Below are positions 15,743 through 26,445 of a DNA stretch of 64,000 nucleotides, in pieces (the first letter of the stretch is position 1; every line of letters starts with the position of its first letter). The DNA comes from Streptomyces malaysiense (GTDB taxonomy: Bacteria > Actinomycetota > Actinomycetes > Streptomycetales > Streptomycetaceae). The translations under genes and the position numbers were made by a program. Location: contig NZ_LBDA02000019.1 in assembly GCF_000980885.2 (NCBI RefSeq), forward strand, positions 124,001-188,000. Reading direction: 5' to 3'. The notes beneath the pieces were generated by a model. That model was given only the letters and a program-made list of their open reading frames with translations, was not told the origin of the DNA and made no database searches.

Positions 15743-18525
15743 CTGCTTGCCTCCTCGACAGGGCCCCCCGTGGCTTCTTCGGAATGGTCCGCGATCTCCG
15801 CCTCGATCTCGCGGTAGCCGGCCTGTGCTCCTTGGCGGAAGCCACCGAGCCGGCGGCGCAGTGCCTCGGCGTCGACGCTCGTGCTGCGCTGGCGGGGCGG
15901 GGGTGCGGGTGCGGGTGCGGTGATCTTGGGCGTGCGCTTGGGCAGCCCCTTGCTGGTGACCCGTTCCTCGGCCTCGGCCTCGCCGGCGTCGGCGGCGGCC
16001 TCGGCCCCGGGCCGCGTGTGGCTGGTGCGCCCGGCATCGTAGGGAGCCGCCGGCTCGTCGTCCGGTGCCTTCTCCGGGACCCCGTCCGTGAGCGGGAGCA
16101 GCAGCTCCATCGTCGTCTCGGCGAAGGTCTCCACCGGGGCCTTGGGGCGGGCCTCCGCCTCCTGCGGACCGGGCCCCGCCTGCTCGTGCGTCGTCTCCTC
16201 GGCGGCTTCCGGCGCCGCTTCCACGGGCGCCTCCGAAGCGGCCTCCCGCTCCTGCGCCCGCTCGGGCTCCCGCGCCGCGCCGGCGTCCATGACCGCCTTC
16301 TCCGCCAGCGCCACCAGCGGGTCCTGCTGCTCGGCGCCGTCCTTCGGACGCGCCGGCAGGACGTTGGAGTTGGCCTCGGCGGCGGCGCCCGGCAGGGTGA
16401 AGGTGCCGGTGGTGGAGGTGGCGGCCTGCGGGGGTACGGCGGTGGCGGGGGCCGCGGACAGCAGGGGGGCCGGCAGCACCACGACCGCGGCGACACCGCC
16501 CTGCTTCTGCTCGCGCAGCTGCACCCGCACACCGTGCCGGTGGGCGAGGCGGGCCACGACGTACAGGCCGAGCCCGAGGCCGTCGTCGCCCTCCTGGTCG
16601 TACCCGGCCTCGGGGTCGAAGTCGGCGAGGCGCGCGTTGAGCCGGGTGAGGCGGTCCTCCGCCATGCCGATGCCCTCGTCGTGCACCGAGAGCATGACCT
16701 CGCCGGACTCCAGGAGCCAGCCGGAGACCTCGACCGGCACGTCCGGCGGGGAGAACGTGGTGGCGTTCTCCATCAGTTCGGCCAGCAGGTGCGAGAGGTC
16801 GTCCGCGGCGAAGCCCGCGATGTGCGCGTGCGGAGGCAGCGCGGCGATGCGCACCCGCTCGTACCGCTCGATCTCGCTGACCGCGGCGCGCACCACGTCG
16901 ACCAGCGGCACCGGTCCGTGGTGCTGCTGCACGTGCTCGGTACCGGCGAGGACCAGCAGGTTCTCGCTGTGCCGGCGCATCACCGTGGCGAAGTGGTCCA
17001 GCTTGAAGAGGGTGGCCAGCCGCTCCGGGTCCTGCTCGCGGTCCTCCAGCCCCTCGATGACGGCGAGCTGGCGCTCGACCAGGCCGAGGGTGCGCAGGGC
17101 CAGGTTCACGAAGGTACCGCCGATACTGGCGCGCACCCGGTCCAGTTCGGCCGCCGCCTCGGCGAGTTCGGCGCGCAGCTCCTCACGGGCGTCGGCCATC
17201 TTCTGCCGCTGCCCGACCAGGTGCTTGCGGTCGGTCTCCAGGGTGGCGACCCGCTCGTGCAGGGCGGCGGCGTGCGCGTGCAGGGCGTTGACGGAGCGGA
17301 CGACCTGCGCGAACTCGTCGTTGCGGCCGGTGAAGGCGATGGGCTCGCGGCCGGCGGCGTCGCCGGGCTCGGCGAGCCGGGCCGTGCCGCGGCGCAGCAC
17401 CGACAGGGGGCGGGTGAGGGTGCGGGCCATGGCGGTGGCGACGCCGACCGCGACCAGCAGCAGCACGCCGAGGACGGCGACACGGATCTCCAGCGCGGTG
17501 ACGTCGTCGTCCCGCAGCTTCTCCAGGTCCTTGGTGCGGTGCTCGTACAGGGCCGATTCCGCGCCGCGCATCAGGTCGAGGCGCGCGGACAGGGCCGCGT
17601 CCAGCTTGGCGGGGCTGGTGCCGGAGGCGCTGTCGGGGAAGGACGACCGGGCGGTGAAGGTGTCCAGGTACTTCTCGGCCGAGTTGACGTCGGCGCCGGT
17701 GACCGTGGAGTCGTACGCGTCGACGGCAGGCTTGGGCGCGTTCTCGCGGAAGTCGGCGAGGGCCGTGTCGGAGCGCAGCCGGGCCTGCTGGGCGGCGGCG
17801 GTGAGCGCGTCGCGCTGCTTGCGGCCGGCCTCGGTGGGCACGGAGGTGGTGGTGGACAGGCCGGTGACGGGGTTGAACACCGTCTGGGTGGTCGCCGGGA
17901 CGTTGAGCGCGGCCAGCAGCAGGCCGCGGGCGGCGGCGGACTGCTGGACCGCGGTGTCCAGCTCGGCGAGCGCGTAGGCGCCGGAGCCGGCCCGCGGGGG
18001 CATCCGCTCGGCCAGCTGCACGGCGAGCCGGTGCAGTTCGGTGATCGTCGTCGAATACGCCTGGTGGGCTTCGAGCGCCGTGCTCTTGCCGGTGAGGGCG
18101 GCGCGCCGGACGGTGGCGATGCGGTCGAGGTCGCCGCGTAGGTCCGCCGGGGTGCCGCTGTCGGCCCGCAGGTCCTCCACCTGGCGGTCGACGCGGGTGC
18201 TGCGGTCCTCGGAGGGCGCCTTGGACTCGGGCCGGCCGGCCGCGATGTAGGAGGTGACCTCGTCGCGCTCGTCGGCCAGGGAGCCCGCGAGGGTGAGGGC
18301 GTCCTGGGTGCGGGAGGCCAGCGTCACCAGGTCCTGGGAGTCGCTCACGTCCGAGGAAGCGGTGAGGAGGGAGGGGGCTCCGGCGCCGGCCACCGCGGCG
18401 GCCACGACCGCGACGGCGACGATCAGCCGGGTGCGCACATGCGTGGGCCGCCCGGTGCCCACGGGAGTCTCGGGGGCGGCCTTCTCGGGGGCCGTCTGCC
18501 TGCCTGTGCGCCGAGGCCGCTTCAT
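15739..18525 (-). CDS. cvnA: Conservon sensor kinase-like protein CvnA (nitrate/sulfonate sensor type)
   Basis: A 928-residue membrane protein. There is one transmembrane segment at about 38-57, a large extracytoplasmic nitrate/nitrite-sensing (NIT-like) helical domain, a second transmembrane segment near 350, HAMP, and a HATPase_c domain (ENATTFSPPDVPV as N box, GDDGLGLGLYVVARLA as G box). No clear phospho-accepting H box precedes it, as is usual for CvnA. A roughly 240-residue acidic Ala/Glu/Pro-rich tail follows and ends with a short conserved-looking RRRLGGFRQGAQAGYREIEAE. The ATG at 18525 is preferred to a TTG 18 bp upstream. First gene of the five-gene conservon. Confidence 0.93.
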   Translation of the reverse strand: MKRPRRTGRQTAPEKAAPETPVGTGRPTHVRTRLIVAVAVVAAAVAGAGAPSLLTASSDVSDSQDLVTLASRTQDALTLAGSLADERDEVTSYIAAGRPESKAPSEDRSTRVDRQVEDLRADSGTPADLRGDLDRIATVRRAALTGKSTALEAHQAYSTTITELHRLAVQLAERMPPRAGSGAYALAELDTAVQQSAAARGLLLAALNVPATTQTVFNPVTGLSTTTSVPTEAGRKQRDALTAAAQQARLRSDTALADFRENAPKPAVDAYDSTVTGADVNSAEKYLDTFTARSSFPDSASGTSPAKLDAALSARLDLMRGAESALYEHRTKDLEKLRDDDVTALEIRVAVLGVLLLVAVGVATAMARTLTRPLSVLRRGTARLAEPGDAAGREPIAFTGRNDEFAQVVRSVNALHAHAAALHERVATLETDRKHLVGQRQKMADAREELRAELAEAAAELDRVRASIGGTFVNLALRTLGLVERQLAVIEGLEDREQDPERLATLFKLDHFATVMRRHSENLLVLAGTEHVQQHHGPVPLVDVVRAAVSEIERYERVRIAALPPHAHIAGFAADDLSHLLAELMENATTFSPPDVPVEVSGWLLESGEVMLSVHDEGIGMAEDRLTRLNARLADFDPEAGYDQEGDDGLGLGLYVVARLAHRHGVRVQLREQKQGGVAAVVVLPAPLLSAAPATAVPPQAATSTTGTFTLPGAAAEANSNVLPARPKDGAEQQDPLVALAEKAVMDAGAAREPERAQEREAASEAPVEAAPEAAEETTHEQAGPGPQEAEARPKAPVETFAETTMELLLPLTDGVPEKAPDDEPAAPYDAGRTSHTRPGAEAAADAGEAEAEERVTSKGLPKRTPKITAPAPAPPPRQRSTSVDAEALRRRLGGFRQGAQAGYREIEAEIADHSEEATGGPVEEASS

Positions 18526-18915
18526 CTGCACCGGTGCTCGCAATCCTGAACTCGTCTACCCAAGGGCCCGGGTGGCGCCCCGTCAGCTCGGTGCCAAGTG
18601 GTGCGTGCACCCGGTTCGTACGGTTCCCGACCCTCCCAGCGCCGGTGGGCAGTGGTCGCGCATCACCTGACCCGCCACCCGAAGGAGTGAACATCGGAGG
18701 GGAGTTGGCGGGCAAGTTCCTCTGGCGTGTGCGGGGCCGCCCCGCGGTGGGTCGGTTGGACGCGCGCGACAGGGTTTGGCAGTATTCGCCACCACGCTTT
18801 TTCGGAGGGGTCCATTCCCTCCCAAACCAGGCGCCTGACCTGCGTGAGCATGTCGATCCGACGGCGATTGCCAGCCTTTGGGGGACGCTGTGAAGGGCTC
18901 GTGCAGACTGGCCGG
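18526..18915. promoter_or_regulatory. 390-bp divergent upstream region of the conservon and the PP2C-like gene
   Basis: This gap must carry both divergent promoters. At 18805-18823 an inverted repeat GGAGGG-N7-CCCTCC may be an operator. Base composition is a little less GC-rich between 18775 and 18840 (GTTTGGCAGTATTC, TTTTTCGG). A 67-codon frame from the GTG at about 18687 exists but is not supported as a gene. Confidence 0.35.
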
Positions 18916-19704
18916 ATGCGAACTGATCTCGTTTCGGAACCCGGCGACGCGACCCGACCCAACGAGGACTTCGCCGATGTCGGACTACCCGCCTCCGGGC
19001 AGGGTGGTTGCGTGATCTTGCTGGACGGGGTGACGCCGCCCGCCGGGGAGACGGGTTGTCTGCATTCCGTCCCCTGGTTCACCGCCCGGCTCGGCGGCGC
19101 GCTGACCGAACTGACCGTTTCCGGTCAGGATCTGACGCCGGCCGGCATTCTTTCCCGGGCGATCGAGCGCACCGCACGGGCACATGCGGACACCTGTGAC
19201 CTTTCTCACCCGCGCACGCCTCAGGCAACCGTGGTGACGGTGCGCTGGTCCGCCGAGACGGTCGACTACCTGGTGCTCTCGGACTCGGCGCTGCTGCTGC
19301 GCTCGCCCGCGGGCGAGGTCACCCCGGTCCTGGACGACCGGCTCGCCCGGCTGCCGCGCTCGGCGCTGGCCACCGACGCCCTGGTGGACGCGAACCTGCG
19401 CAACAAGGAGGGCGGCTTCTTCACCGCCGCCGCGGACCCGTCCGTGGCGGCCCGCGCGGTGACCGGCACCGTACCCCGGGGCGGGGTCACCGCGCTGGCC
19501 GCCCTGACGGACGGCGCGACCCGCTGGACGGAGAAGTTCCACCAGGGCGACTGGACGGGCCTGTTCGACGTCCTCGCCCGGGACGGCGCCCGCTCGCTCG
19601 TCGACCGGGTGCGGCGACTGGAGGCGGCGGACGCCCGGGAGCGGGCCTTCCTGGGGCGCGGCAAGACGCACGACGACGCGACGGTGGTGTACGTCGAGTT
19701 GTGA
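18916..19704 (+). CDS. PP2C-fold protein phosphatase-like protein
   Basis: A 262-residue cytosolic protein. The metal-binding pattern of PP2C/SpoIIE proteins is recognisable: NEDFADVG near the start, VILLDGVTPP, LAALTDGATRW and the terminal HDDATVVYVEL (final Asp-Asp metal ligand). The usual DGMGG is replaced by DGVTP, so activity on phosphoprotein should be checked. The ATG at 18916 was chosen; in-frame extension upstream reaches unconserved sequence. It lies divergent to the conservon and convergent with a MarR gene. Confidence 0.8.
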   Translation: MRTDLVSEPGDATRPNEDFADVGLPASGQGGCVILLDGVTPPAGETGCLHSVPWFTARLGGALTELTVSGQDLTPAGILSRAIERTARAHADTCDLSHPRTPQATVVTVRWSAETVDYLVLSDSALLLRSPAGEVTPVLDDRLARLPRSALATDALVDANLRNKEGGFFTAAADPSVAARAVTGTVPRGGVTALAALTDGATRWTEKFHQGDWTGLFDVLARDGARSLVDRVRRLEAADARERAFLGRGKTHDDATVVYVEL

Positions 19705-19751
19705 GCGGCCCGCGGGACGCCGGCCGGCCCCGCAGGCCCCGGCGCTGCGGG

Positions 19752-20297
19752 CTACTTCTCCATGACCCCGTTCAACCGGTTCAGCAGCCGGGCCAGCTCG
19801 GCCACCTCGCGGCGGTCCCAGTGGGCGAGCTGGCTGACGTACCGGGCGCGGCGGGCCTCGCGGACCGTGCCGACCCGGCGGTGTCCCTCCTCGGTGAGGG
19901 TGACCAGCCAGGCGCGGCCGTCGGCGGGGTCGGGTTCGCGGGTGATCAGGCCCAGTTCCTCCAGGGCGCGCAGCTGGCGGGACATGGTGGCCTTGCCGAC
20001 GCCGAAGTAGCCGGCGAGTTCGGTCGCCCGCCGGCCACCGTGCTCGCTCAGCCGGATCAGCAGTCCGTAGGCGGAGGACTCCAGGTCCGGGTGGACTTCC
20101 CGGGCCATCTCGCCCTGGTTCGCGCGGGCACGTCGCAGCAGTACGGTCAACTCGCGTTCGAGCGCGAGGAATTCCTGGTCTTCACCACTGGGCGTCACCT
20201 GCTCGGCGACGCGTGCTTCTGCGCCGTTTCCGTCCTCGTGCACGTCACACCCCTGATCGGTTTCGCGGTCCTGAAAGTTTCCGTCAAACGCCGCCAT
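19752..20297 (-). CDS. MarR family transcriptional regulator
   Basis: A 181-residue winged-helix repressor. The core runs from LERELTVLLRRARANQGEMAR through RATELAGYFGVGKATMSRQLRALEELGLITREPDPADGRAWLVTLTEEG, which is the HTH and wing. The ATG at 20297 has GGAG 10 nt upstream; a GTG at 20243 (VHEDGNGAEARVAEQ) and an upstream ATG at 20396 are alternatives. It is divergent from the GH25 lysozyme gene, with inverted CGTAGAC/GTCTACG repeats between. Autoregulation and control of the lysozyme gene are inference. Confidence 0.9.
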   Translation of the reverse strand: MAAFDGNFQDRETDQGCDVHEDGNGAEARVAEQVTPSGEDQEFLALERELTVLLRRARANQGEMAREVHPDLESSAYGLLIRLSEHGGRRATELAGYFGVGKATMSRQLRALEELGLITREPDPADGRAWLVTLTEEGHRRVGTVREARRARYVSQLAHWDRREVAELARLLNRLNGVMEK

Positions 20298-20492
20298 AGC
20301 CGCAGCTCCGTAAGTATTTCGCAGGCGTAGACCAACGGCGGCGGCCGGACCCCCTTCCCACGCCATGTCTACGTGCGTAGCTTTTTCGTCAGGCATCGAA
20401 TGACATGCCCACGACAGTGAACCCCATCCGTGGCCACTGCCGTGCTCCCCCCACTCTCACCCCACGCTCCCCACCCTCTCCGGAGGCACGTC
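20298..20492. promoter_or_regulatory. MarR/lysozyme divergent promoter with inverted repeats
   Basis: CGTAGAC at 20328-20334 and GTCTACG at 20367-20373 form an inverted pair; the second is part of a tighter near-palindrome CTACGTGCGTAG at 20369-20380. These are plausible MarR operator half-sites between the two divergent genes. Confidence 0.4.
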
Positions 20493-21311
20493 ATGCCCTC
20501 GCCCAGACCCCGTCCACCGCGCCCGCTCGCCGTCATGGTCACGGCCCTGCTCGCGGCGATGGCCTGCGCACTCCCCCTCACCACCGCCCGGGCCGCGTCC
20601 ACGCCCACCCGCGGCACCGCCTACATGGGCGAGACCGTCGCCGCCCACGACGGCACCCACGGCACCCCCACCAGCGCCGACGCCACCCAGACCGAGGGCG
20701 TGGACGTCTCCAACTACCAGGGCAGCGTGGCCTGGTCGACCCTGTACAACAGCGGCGTCCGCTGGGCGTACACGAAGGCGACGGAGGGCACGTACTACAC
20801 GAACCCCTCCTTCGCCCAGCAGTACAACGGCTCGTACAACGTGGGCATGATCCGCGGCTCGTACCACTTCGCGACCCCGGACACCACCAGCGGCGCCACC
20901 CAGGCGAGCTACTTCGTCGCGCACGGCGGCGGCTGGTCCAAGGATGGCAAGACCCTGCCGGGCGTGCTCGACATCGAGTGGAATCCGTACGGCGCCGCCT
21001 GCTACGGCAAGACGGCCGGCCAGATGGTCAGCTGGATCGCGGACTTCCTGAACACGTACAGGTCCCTCACCAGCCGTGACGCCGTGATCTACACCGCCAC
21101 CAGCTGGTGGACCGAGTGCACCGGCAACTACGCCGGCTTCGCGGGCGGCAACCCGCTGTGGATCGCCCGCTACGCCTCCACCGTGGGGACGCTCCCGGCC
21201 GGCTGGTCGTACTACACGATGTGGCAGTACACCTCCTCCGGCGCGACCGTCGGCGACCACGACAAGTTCAACGGCGCGCTCGACCGCGTCCAGGCGCTCG
21301 CCAACGGCTGA
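20493..21311 (+). CDS. Secreted GH25 lysozyme (N-acetylmuramidase)
   Basis: A 272-residue exported muramidase that cleaves the MurNAc-GlcNAc bond. The ATG at 20493 follows GGAGG. Signal peptide about 1-34 (LAVMVTALLAAMACALPLTTARA), a 35-residue linker, then the GH25 barrel: EGVDVSNYQGSVAW, FAYTKATEG-like WAYTKATEG, GSYHFA, and VLDIEWNPYG with the catalytic D-x-E pair. The C-terminus ends with DHDKFNGALDRVQAL. It resembles the cellosyl/mutanolysin group. No wall-binding repeats are attached. Confidence 0.95.
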   Translation: MPSPRPRPPRPLAVMVTALLAAMACALPLTTARAASTPTRGTAYMGETVAAHDGTHGTPTSADATQTEGVDVSNYQGSVAWSTLYNSGVRWAYTKATEGTYYTNPSFAQQYNGSYNVGMIRGSYHFATPDTTSGATQASYFVAHGGGWSKDGKTLPGVLDIEWNPYGAACYGKTAGQMVSWIADFLNTYRSLTSRDAVIYTATSWWTECTGNYAGFAGGNPLWIARYASTVGTLPAGWSYYTMWQYTSSGATVGDHDKFNGALDRVQALANG

Positions 21312-21352
21312 CCTCCGCGGCAGCGCCGCCGGGCGCCGCCTGCCCGCGCCCG

Positions 21353-21381
21353 CCACGCCCGGCTCGGTGGGCCGGGCGTGG
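21353..21381. terminator. Hairpin between GH25 and lon
   Basis: CCACGCCCGGC pairs with GCCGGGCGTGG across a 7-nt loop. A second GC-rich repeat (GACCCGGGCCC, twice) lies at about 21391-21422. The two convergent genes share this 130-bp gap. Confidence 0.7.
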
Positions 21382-21442
21382 GCACGGCGAGGACCCGGGC
21401 CCCCTCACGGGACCCGGGCCCTGCCCTTCCCCACGGCGTCCG

Positions 21443-23863
<2,421 letters not shown>

Positions 23864-23884
23864 GATCTCCCCTTCGGCAGTCAA

Positions 23885-23905
23885 CTTGAGCTATGCCGAC
23901 TCAAT
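23885..23905. promoter_or_regulatory. HAIR box (HspR operator) upstream of lon
   Basis: CTTGAGC-N7-ACTCAAT matches the HAIR consensus CTTGAGT-N7-ACTCAAG at 12 of 14 positions. It lies 22 bp before the lon start, where bound HspR would block transcription. The consensus and the HspR-lon link are established in Streptomyces; occupancy here is inferred. Confidence 0.85.
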
Positions 23906-23945
23906 GTCTGTCACCGGGGGAATGTTCCCGACGGGGCGTTCGCTG

Positions 23946-24734
23946 TCAGCGATCACCTTGTCGGCGCAGGTGGGCGGGGGTTCGCACGGCTTGTCGGCGC
24001 AGGTGGGCGGGGGTTCGCACGGCCGCCCAGCGGCGTATGACGGGCCACATCGACACGCCGATCGTCAGCGCGATCAGGTGGCCCCAGTTCGTCATGGGGT
24101 CCGTGTAGGCGAGCAGGTCGTTCAGCAGGAGGCCGGCCACGCCGGCGAGCAGGGGCAGGCCCAGCCAGGGGCGCAGAAGGCCGGCCAGGGCGCCGGTGCT
24201 CGCGGCGACGCCGAAGCTGATGCCGTAGTCCAGGCGGTGCAGGGAGGTCTCCGGGAGACGGCCGGCGAGGACCGCGAGGCCCACCGGGACCTCCGTGGCC
24301 AGGGTGGCCAGCACATGGCCGGCGAGGAAGACGCAGGCGGCCCGCGCACCGCCCATCCGGCGCTCCAGCGCGGTGAGCACGAGGACGAACGCGGCCGCGT
24401 ACGGCGAGACGAGCCCGCCCGCGATCCACAGCGCGCTGGTCAGCAGGACCACCGCGGGCGAGCGCACCAGGTGGGCCACGTCCGTGCTGGAGCCCTGGTA
24501 GAGGGCGTACACCAGGGAGGGCGGGGCCAGCGCCGCGACCAGGGAGGTGACGGCCAGGAGAGCCGCGTAGCCGAAGGTGAACGGCGTCCCGGTGGGCGTC
24601 GGCAGCAGCAGCCAGGGGCGCACGCGCGGCACCGTGAGACGCCGGGCGGGCGACGGCGCGGGCAGCACGGACCGCTGGCGGGGCACACCGTCCAGCAGGT
24701 CGGCGCCCACGGCCTCCGGCACGATCCGTTCCAC
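23946..24734 (-). CDS. Rhomboid-like six-transmembrane protein
   Basis: A 262-residue integral membrane protein. The GTG at 24734 has AAGGAG seven bases upstream. Six or so membrane segments start with FTFGYAALLAVTSLVAALAP; a loop GHVLATLATEVPVGL and STGALAGLL follow, and NWGHLIALTIGVSM lies near the end. The arrangement is that of actinobacterial rhomboid-like (non-GxSG) proteins; I see no GxSG serine nucleophile, so it may not be a protease. The last residues contain a perfect 11-residue duplication (RTPAHLRRQ unit) from a 33-bp tandem repeat at 23957-24022. It faces the lon promoter. Confidence 0.75.
   Translation of the reverse strand: MERIVPEAVGADLLDGVPRQRSVLPAPSPARRLTVPRVRPWLLLPTPTGTPFTFGYAALLAVTSLVAALAPPSLVYALYQGSSTDVAHLVRSPAVVLLTSALWIAGGLVSPYAAAFVLVLTALERRMGGARAACVFLAGHVLATLATEVPVGLAVLAGRLPETSLHRLDYGISFGVAASTGALAGLLRPWLGLPLLAGVAGLLLNDLLAYTDPMTNWGHLIALTIGVSMWPVIRRWAAVRTPAHLRRQAVRTPAHLRRQGDR
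23957..24022. repeat. 33-bp perfect tandem duplication
   Basis: Two identical 33-bp copies, 23957-23989 and 23990-24022, lie inside the 3' end of the rhomboid-like gene and keep its frame (11 residues each). The unit contains TTGTCGGCGCAGGTGGGCGG. A recent slippage or recombination duplication is the simplest origin. Confidence 0.95.
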
Positions 24735-24912
24735 GGTGGCGCTCCTTCCGTTCCGCCCCACCCTCAGCGGTGCGGGAAGCCGCTGTCCACGACCGGAGCC
24801 CAGGGAGAGCGATTTCACGGCAACCTCATACGTTCCGGCCATGCACGGCACTCCCCGGCCGAGGATCCGTAATCGCAGTGAAAGCAAAGCCCTGTTCAAG
24901 CAGGATGGACCC

Positions 24913-25590
24913 ATGGCTGCCCCAGACGACTCCCCCGTGGTGCTGGACCGGCGCAAAGGGCCGTACGGCGAGGTGGTGCTGCGCAGGCACGGCGCGCTGC
25001 TCCAGATCATCGCCAACGGCTGCTTCCTCATGGACACTTCGGACGGCCGCTCGGAGCGGCTGCTGGTCGACGCGGCGTACGGCGCCCTCGACGGCCGCCC
25101 GGCGCCGGCCGTGCTGATCGGCGGGCTGGGCGTCGGATTCTCACTCGCACACGCGTCCCACGATCCCCGCTGGGGAAGGATCACGGTCGTGGAGCGCGAG
25201 CCCGCCGTCGTCGACTGGCACCGGGCGGGGCCGCTGTCCGGACTGACCCGCGCCGCACTGGCCGACCCGCGCACCAGGATCGTCCGAGACGATCTCGTCC
25301 GTTACGTCAATGAGACGTCGGACACGTTCGACGCCCTGTGCCTCGACATCGACAACGGCCCCGGGTGGACGGTCACCGAGGACAACGCGAGCCTGTACTC
25401 ACCCGCCGGACTGACCGCCTGCGCACGGGTGTTGAGACCCGGCGGAGTGCTTGCCGTATGGTCGGCGCAGCCGTCTCCGGAATTTGAAGGAACCTTGCGG
25501 AATGCCGGGTTCCGACGGGTGCGTACCGAAGAGGTGCCCGTTGCCCGGGGAGTTCCGGACGCCGTGCACCTCGGCGTCCGCCCTGGATAG
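24913..25590 (+). CDS. Spermidine-synthase-fold, SAM-dependent methyltransferase-like protein
   Basis: A 225-residue Rossmann-like protein. AVLIGGLGVGFSLAHA is the glycine-rich nucleotide loop, ITVVEREPAVVDWH the acidic strand-2 motif, and FDALCLDIDNGPGWTV a DxDNGP motif resembling the spermine/spermidine synthase family. True spermidine synthases are longer and carry GGGDG, so the substrate here is open. The ATG at 24913 has AGGATG ahead. The C-terminus is ARGVPDAVHLGVRPG. It precedes a two-component system by 111 bp. Confidence 0.8.
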   Translation: MAAPDDSPVVLDRRKGPYGEVVLRRHGALLQIIANGCFLMDTSDGRSERLLVDAAYGALDGRPAPAVLIGGLGVGFSLAHASHDPRWGRITVVEREPAVVDWHRAGPLSGLTRAALADPRTRIVRDDLVRYVNETSDTFDALCLDIDNGPGWTVTEDNASLYSPAGLTACARVLRPGGVLAVWSAQPSPEFEGTLRNAGFRRVRTEEVPVARGVPDAVHLGVRPG

Positions 25591-25701
25591 CGACGGCACC
25601 GCCGATCCCCGTAGGGTGCTCCCCTGACGCGGATCTTTCGCGTCGATCGCAGACATGGGATCACCCCACGGGTTCCGGAAAGCAACAAGCAGGGGCGGGC
25701 G

Positions 25702-26445
25702 ATGGAGCAGACACACACCTCCCAGAGCGGCGCGGCGGCGACCACCACTGCGGGCGCCCAGCGCCGGGTACTGGTCGTCGAGGACGACACCACGATCGTC
25801 GACGCCATCGCGGCCCGGCTCCGCGCCGAGGGGTTCCTCGTGCAGACCGCGGCCGACGGACCGGCCGCCGTGGACACGGCCGAGGCATGGCAGCCCGACC
25901 TGCTGATCCTCGACATCATGCTGCCCGGCTTCGACGGCCTGGAGGTCTGCCGGCGCGTGCAGGCCCAGCGCCCGGTGCCGGTGCTGATGCTCACCGCGCG
26001 GGACGACGAGACGGACATGCTGGTCGGGCTCGGCGTCGGTGCCGACGACTACATGACCAAGCCGTTCTCCATGCGCGAGCTGGCCGCACGGGTGCACGTG
26101 CTGCTGCGCCGGGTGGAGCGGGCCACCATCGCCGCCTCCACGCCCCGCTCCGGCATCCTGCGCCTCGGCGAGCTGGAGATCGACCACGCGCAGCGCCGGG
26201 TGCGGGTGAAGTCCGAGGACGTCCACCTGACGCCGACCGAGTTCGACCTGCTGGTGTGCCTGGCCAACACCCCGCGCGCGGTGCTCTCCCGGGAGCAGCT
26301 GCTGGCCGAGGTCTGGGACTGGGCGGACGCCTCCGGCACCCGCACCGTCGACAGCCACATCAAGGCGCTGCGCCGCAAGATCGGCGCCGAGCGCATCCGC
26401 ACCGTGCACGGTGTGGGCTACGCGCTGGAGACGCCGAACCCGTGA
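25702..26445 (+). CDS. OmpR/PhoB-family response regulator
   Basis: A 247-residue regulator: receiver domain about 21-135 with acidic pocket VVEDDT, phospho-acceptor Asp71 (LILDIMLPG), Thr and KPF switch residues, and a winged-helix DNA-binding domain about 150-245 (VHLTPTEFDLLVCLANTPRAVLSREQLLAEVWDW ... TVDSHIKALRRKIG). Its TGA overlaps the GTG of the sensor kinase, so the pair is one unit. The stimulus is unknown. As I recall, it corresponds to the pair next to sucA in S. coelicolor. Confidence 0.94.
   Translation: MEQTHTSQSGAAATTTAGAQRRVLVVEDDTTIVDAIAARLRAEGFLVQTAADGPAAVDTAEAWQPDLLILDIMLPGFDGLEVCRRVQAQRPVPVLMLTARDDETDMLVGLGVGADDYMTKPFSMRELAARVHVLLRRVERATIAASTPRSGILRLGELEIDHAQRRVRVKSEDVHLTPTEFDLLVCLANTPRAVLSREQLLAEVWDWADASGTRTVDSHIKALRRKIGAERIRTVHGVGYALETPNP

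Noticed and set aside
15739..16500. CvnA tail as a separate or disrupted gene
   Set aside because: The acidic Ala/Pro/Glu tail is in frame with the kinase, and such tails are typical of CvnA proteins.
18687..18893. 67-codon frame (VNIGGELAGKFLWRVR...) before the PP2C-like gene
   Set aside because: It has a weak ribosome site and an unusual composition, overlaps the divergent promoter region and matches nothing I recognise.
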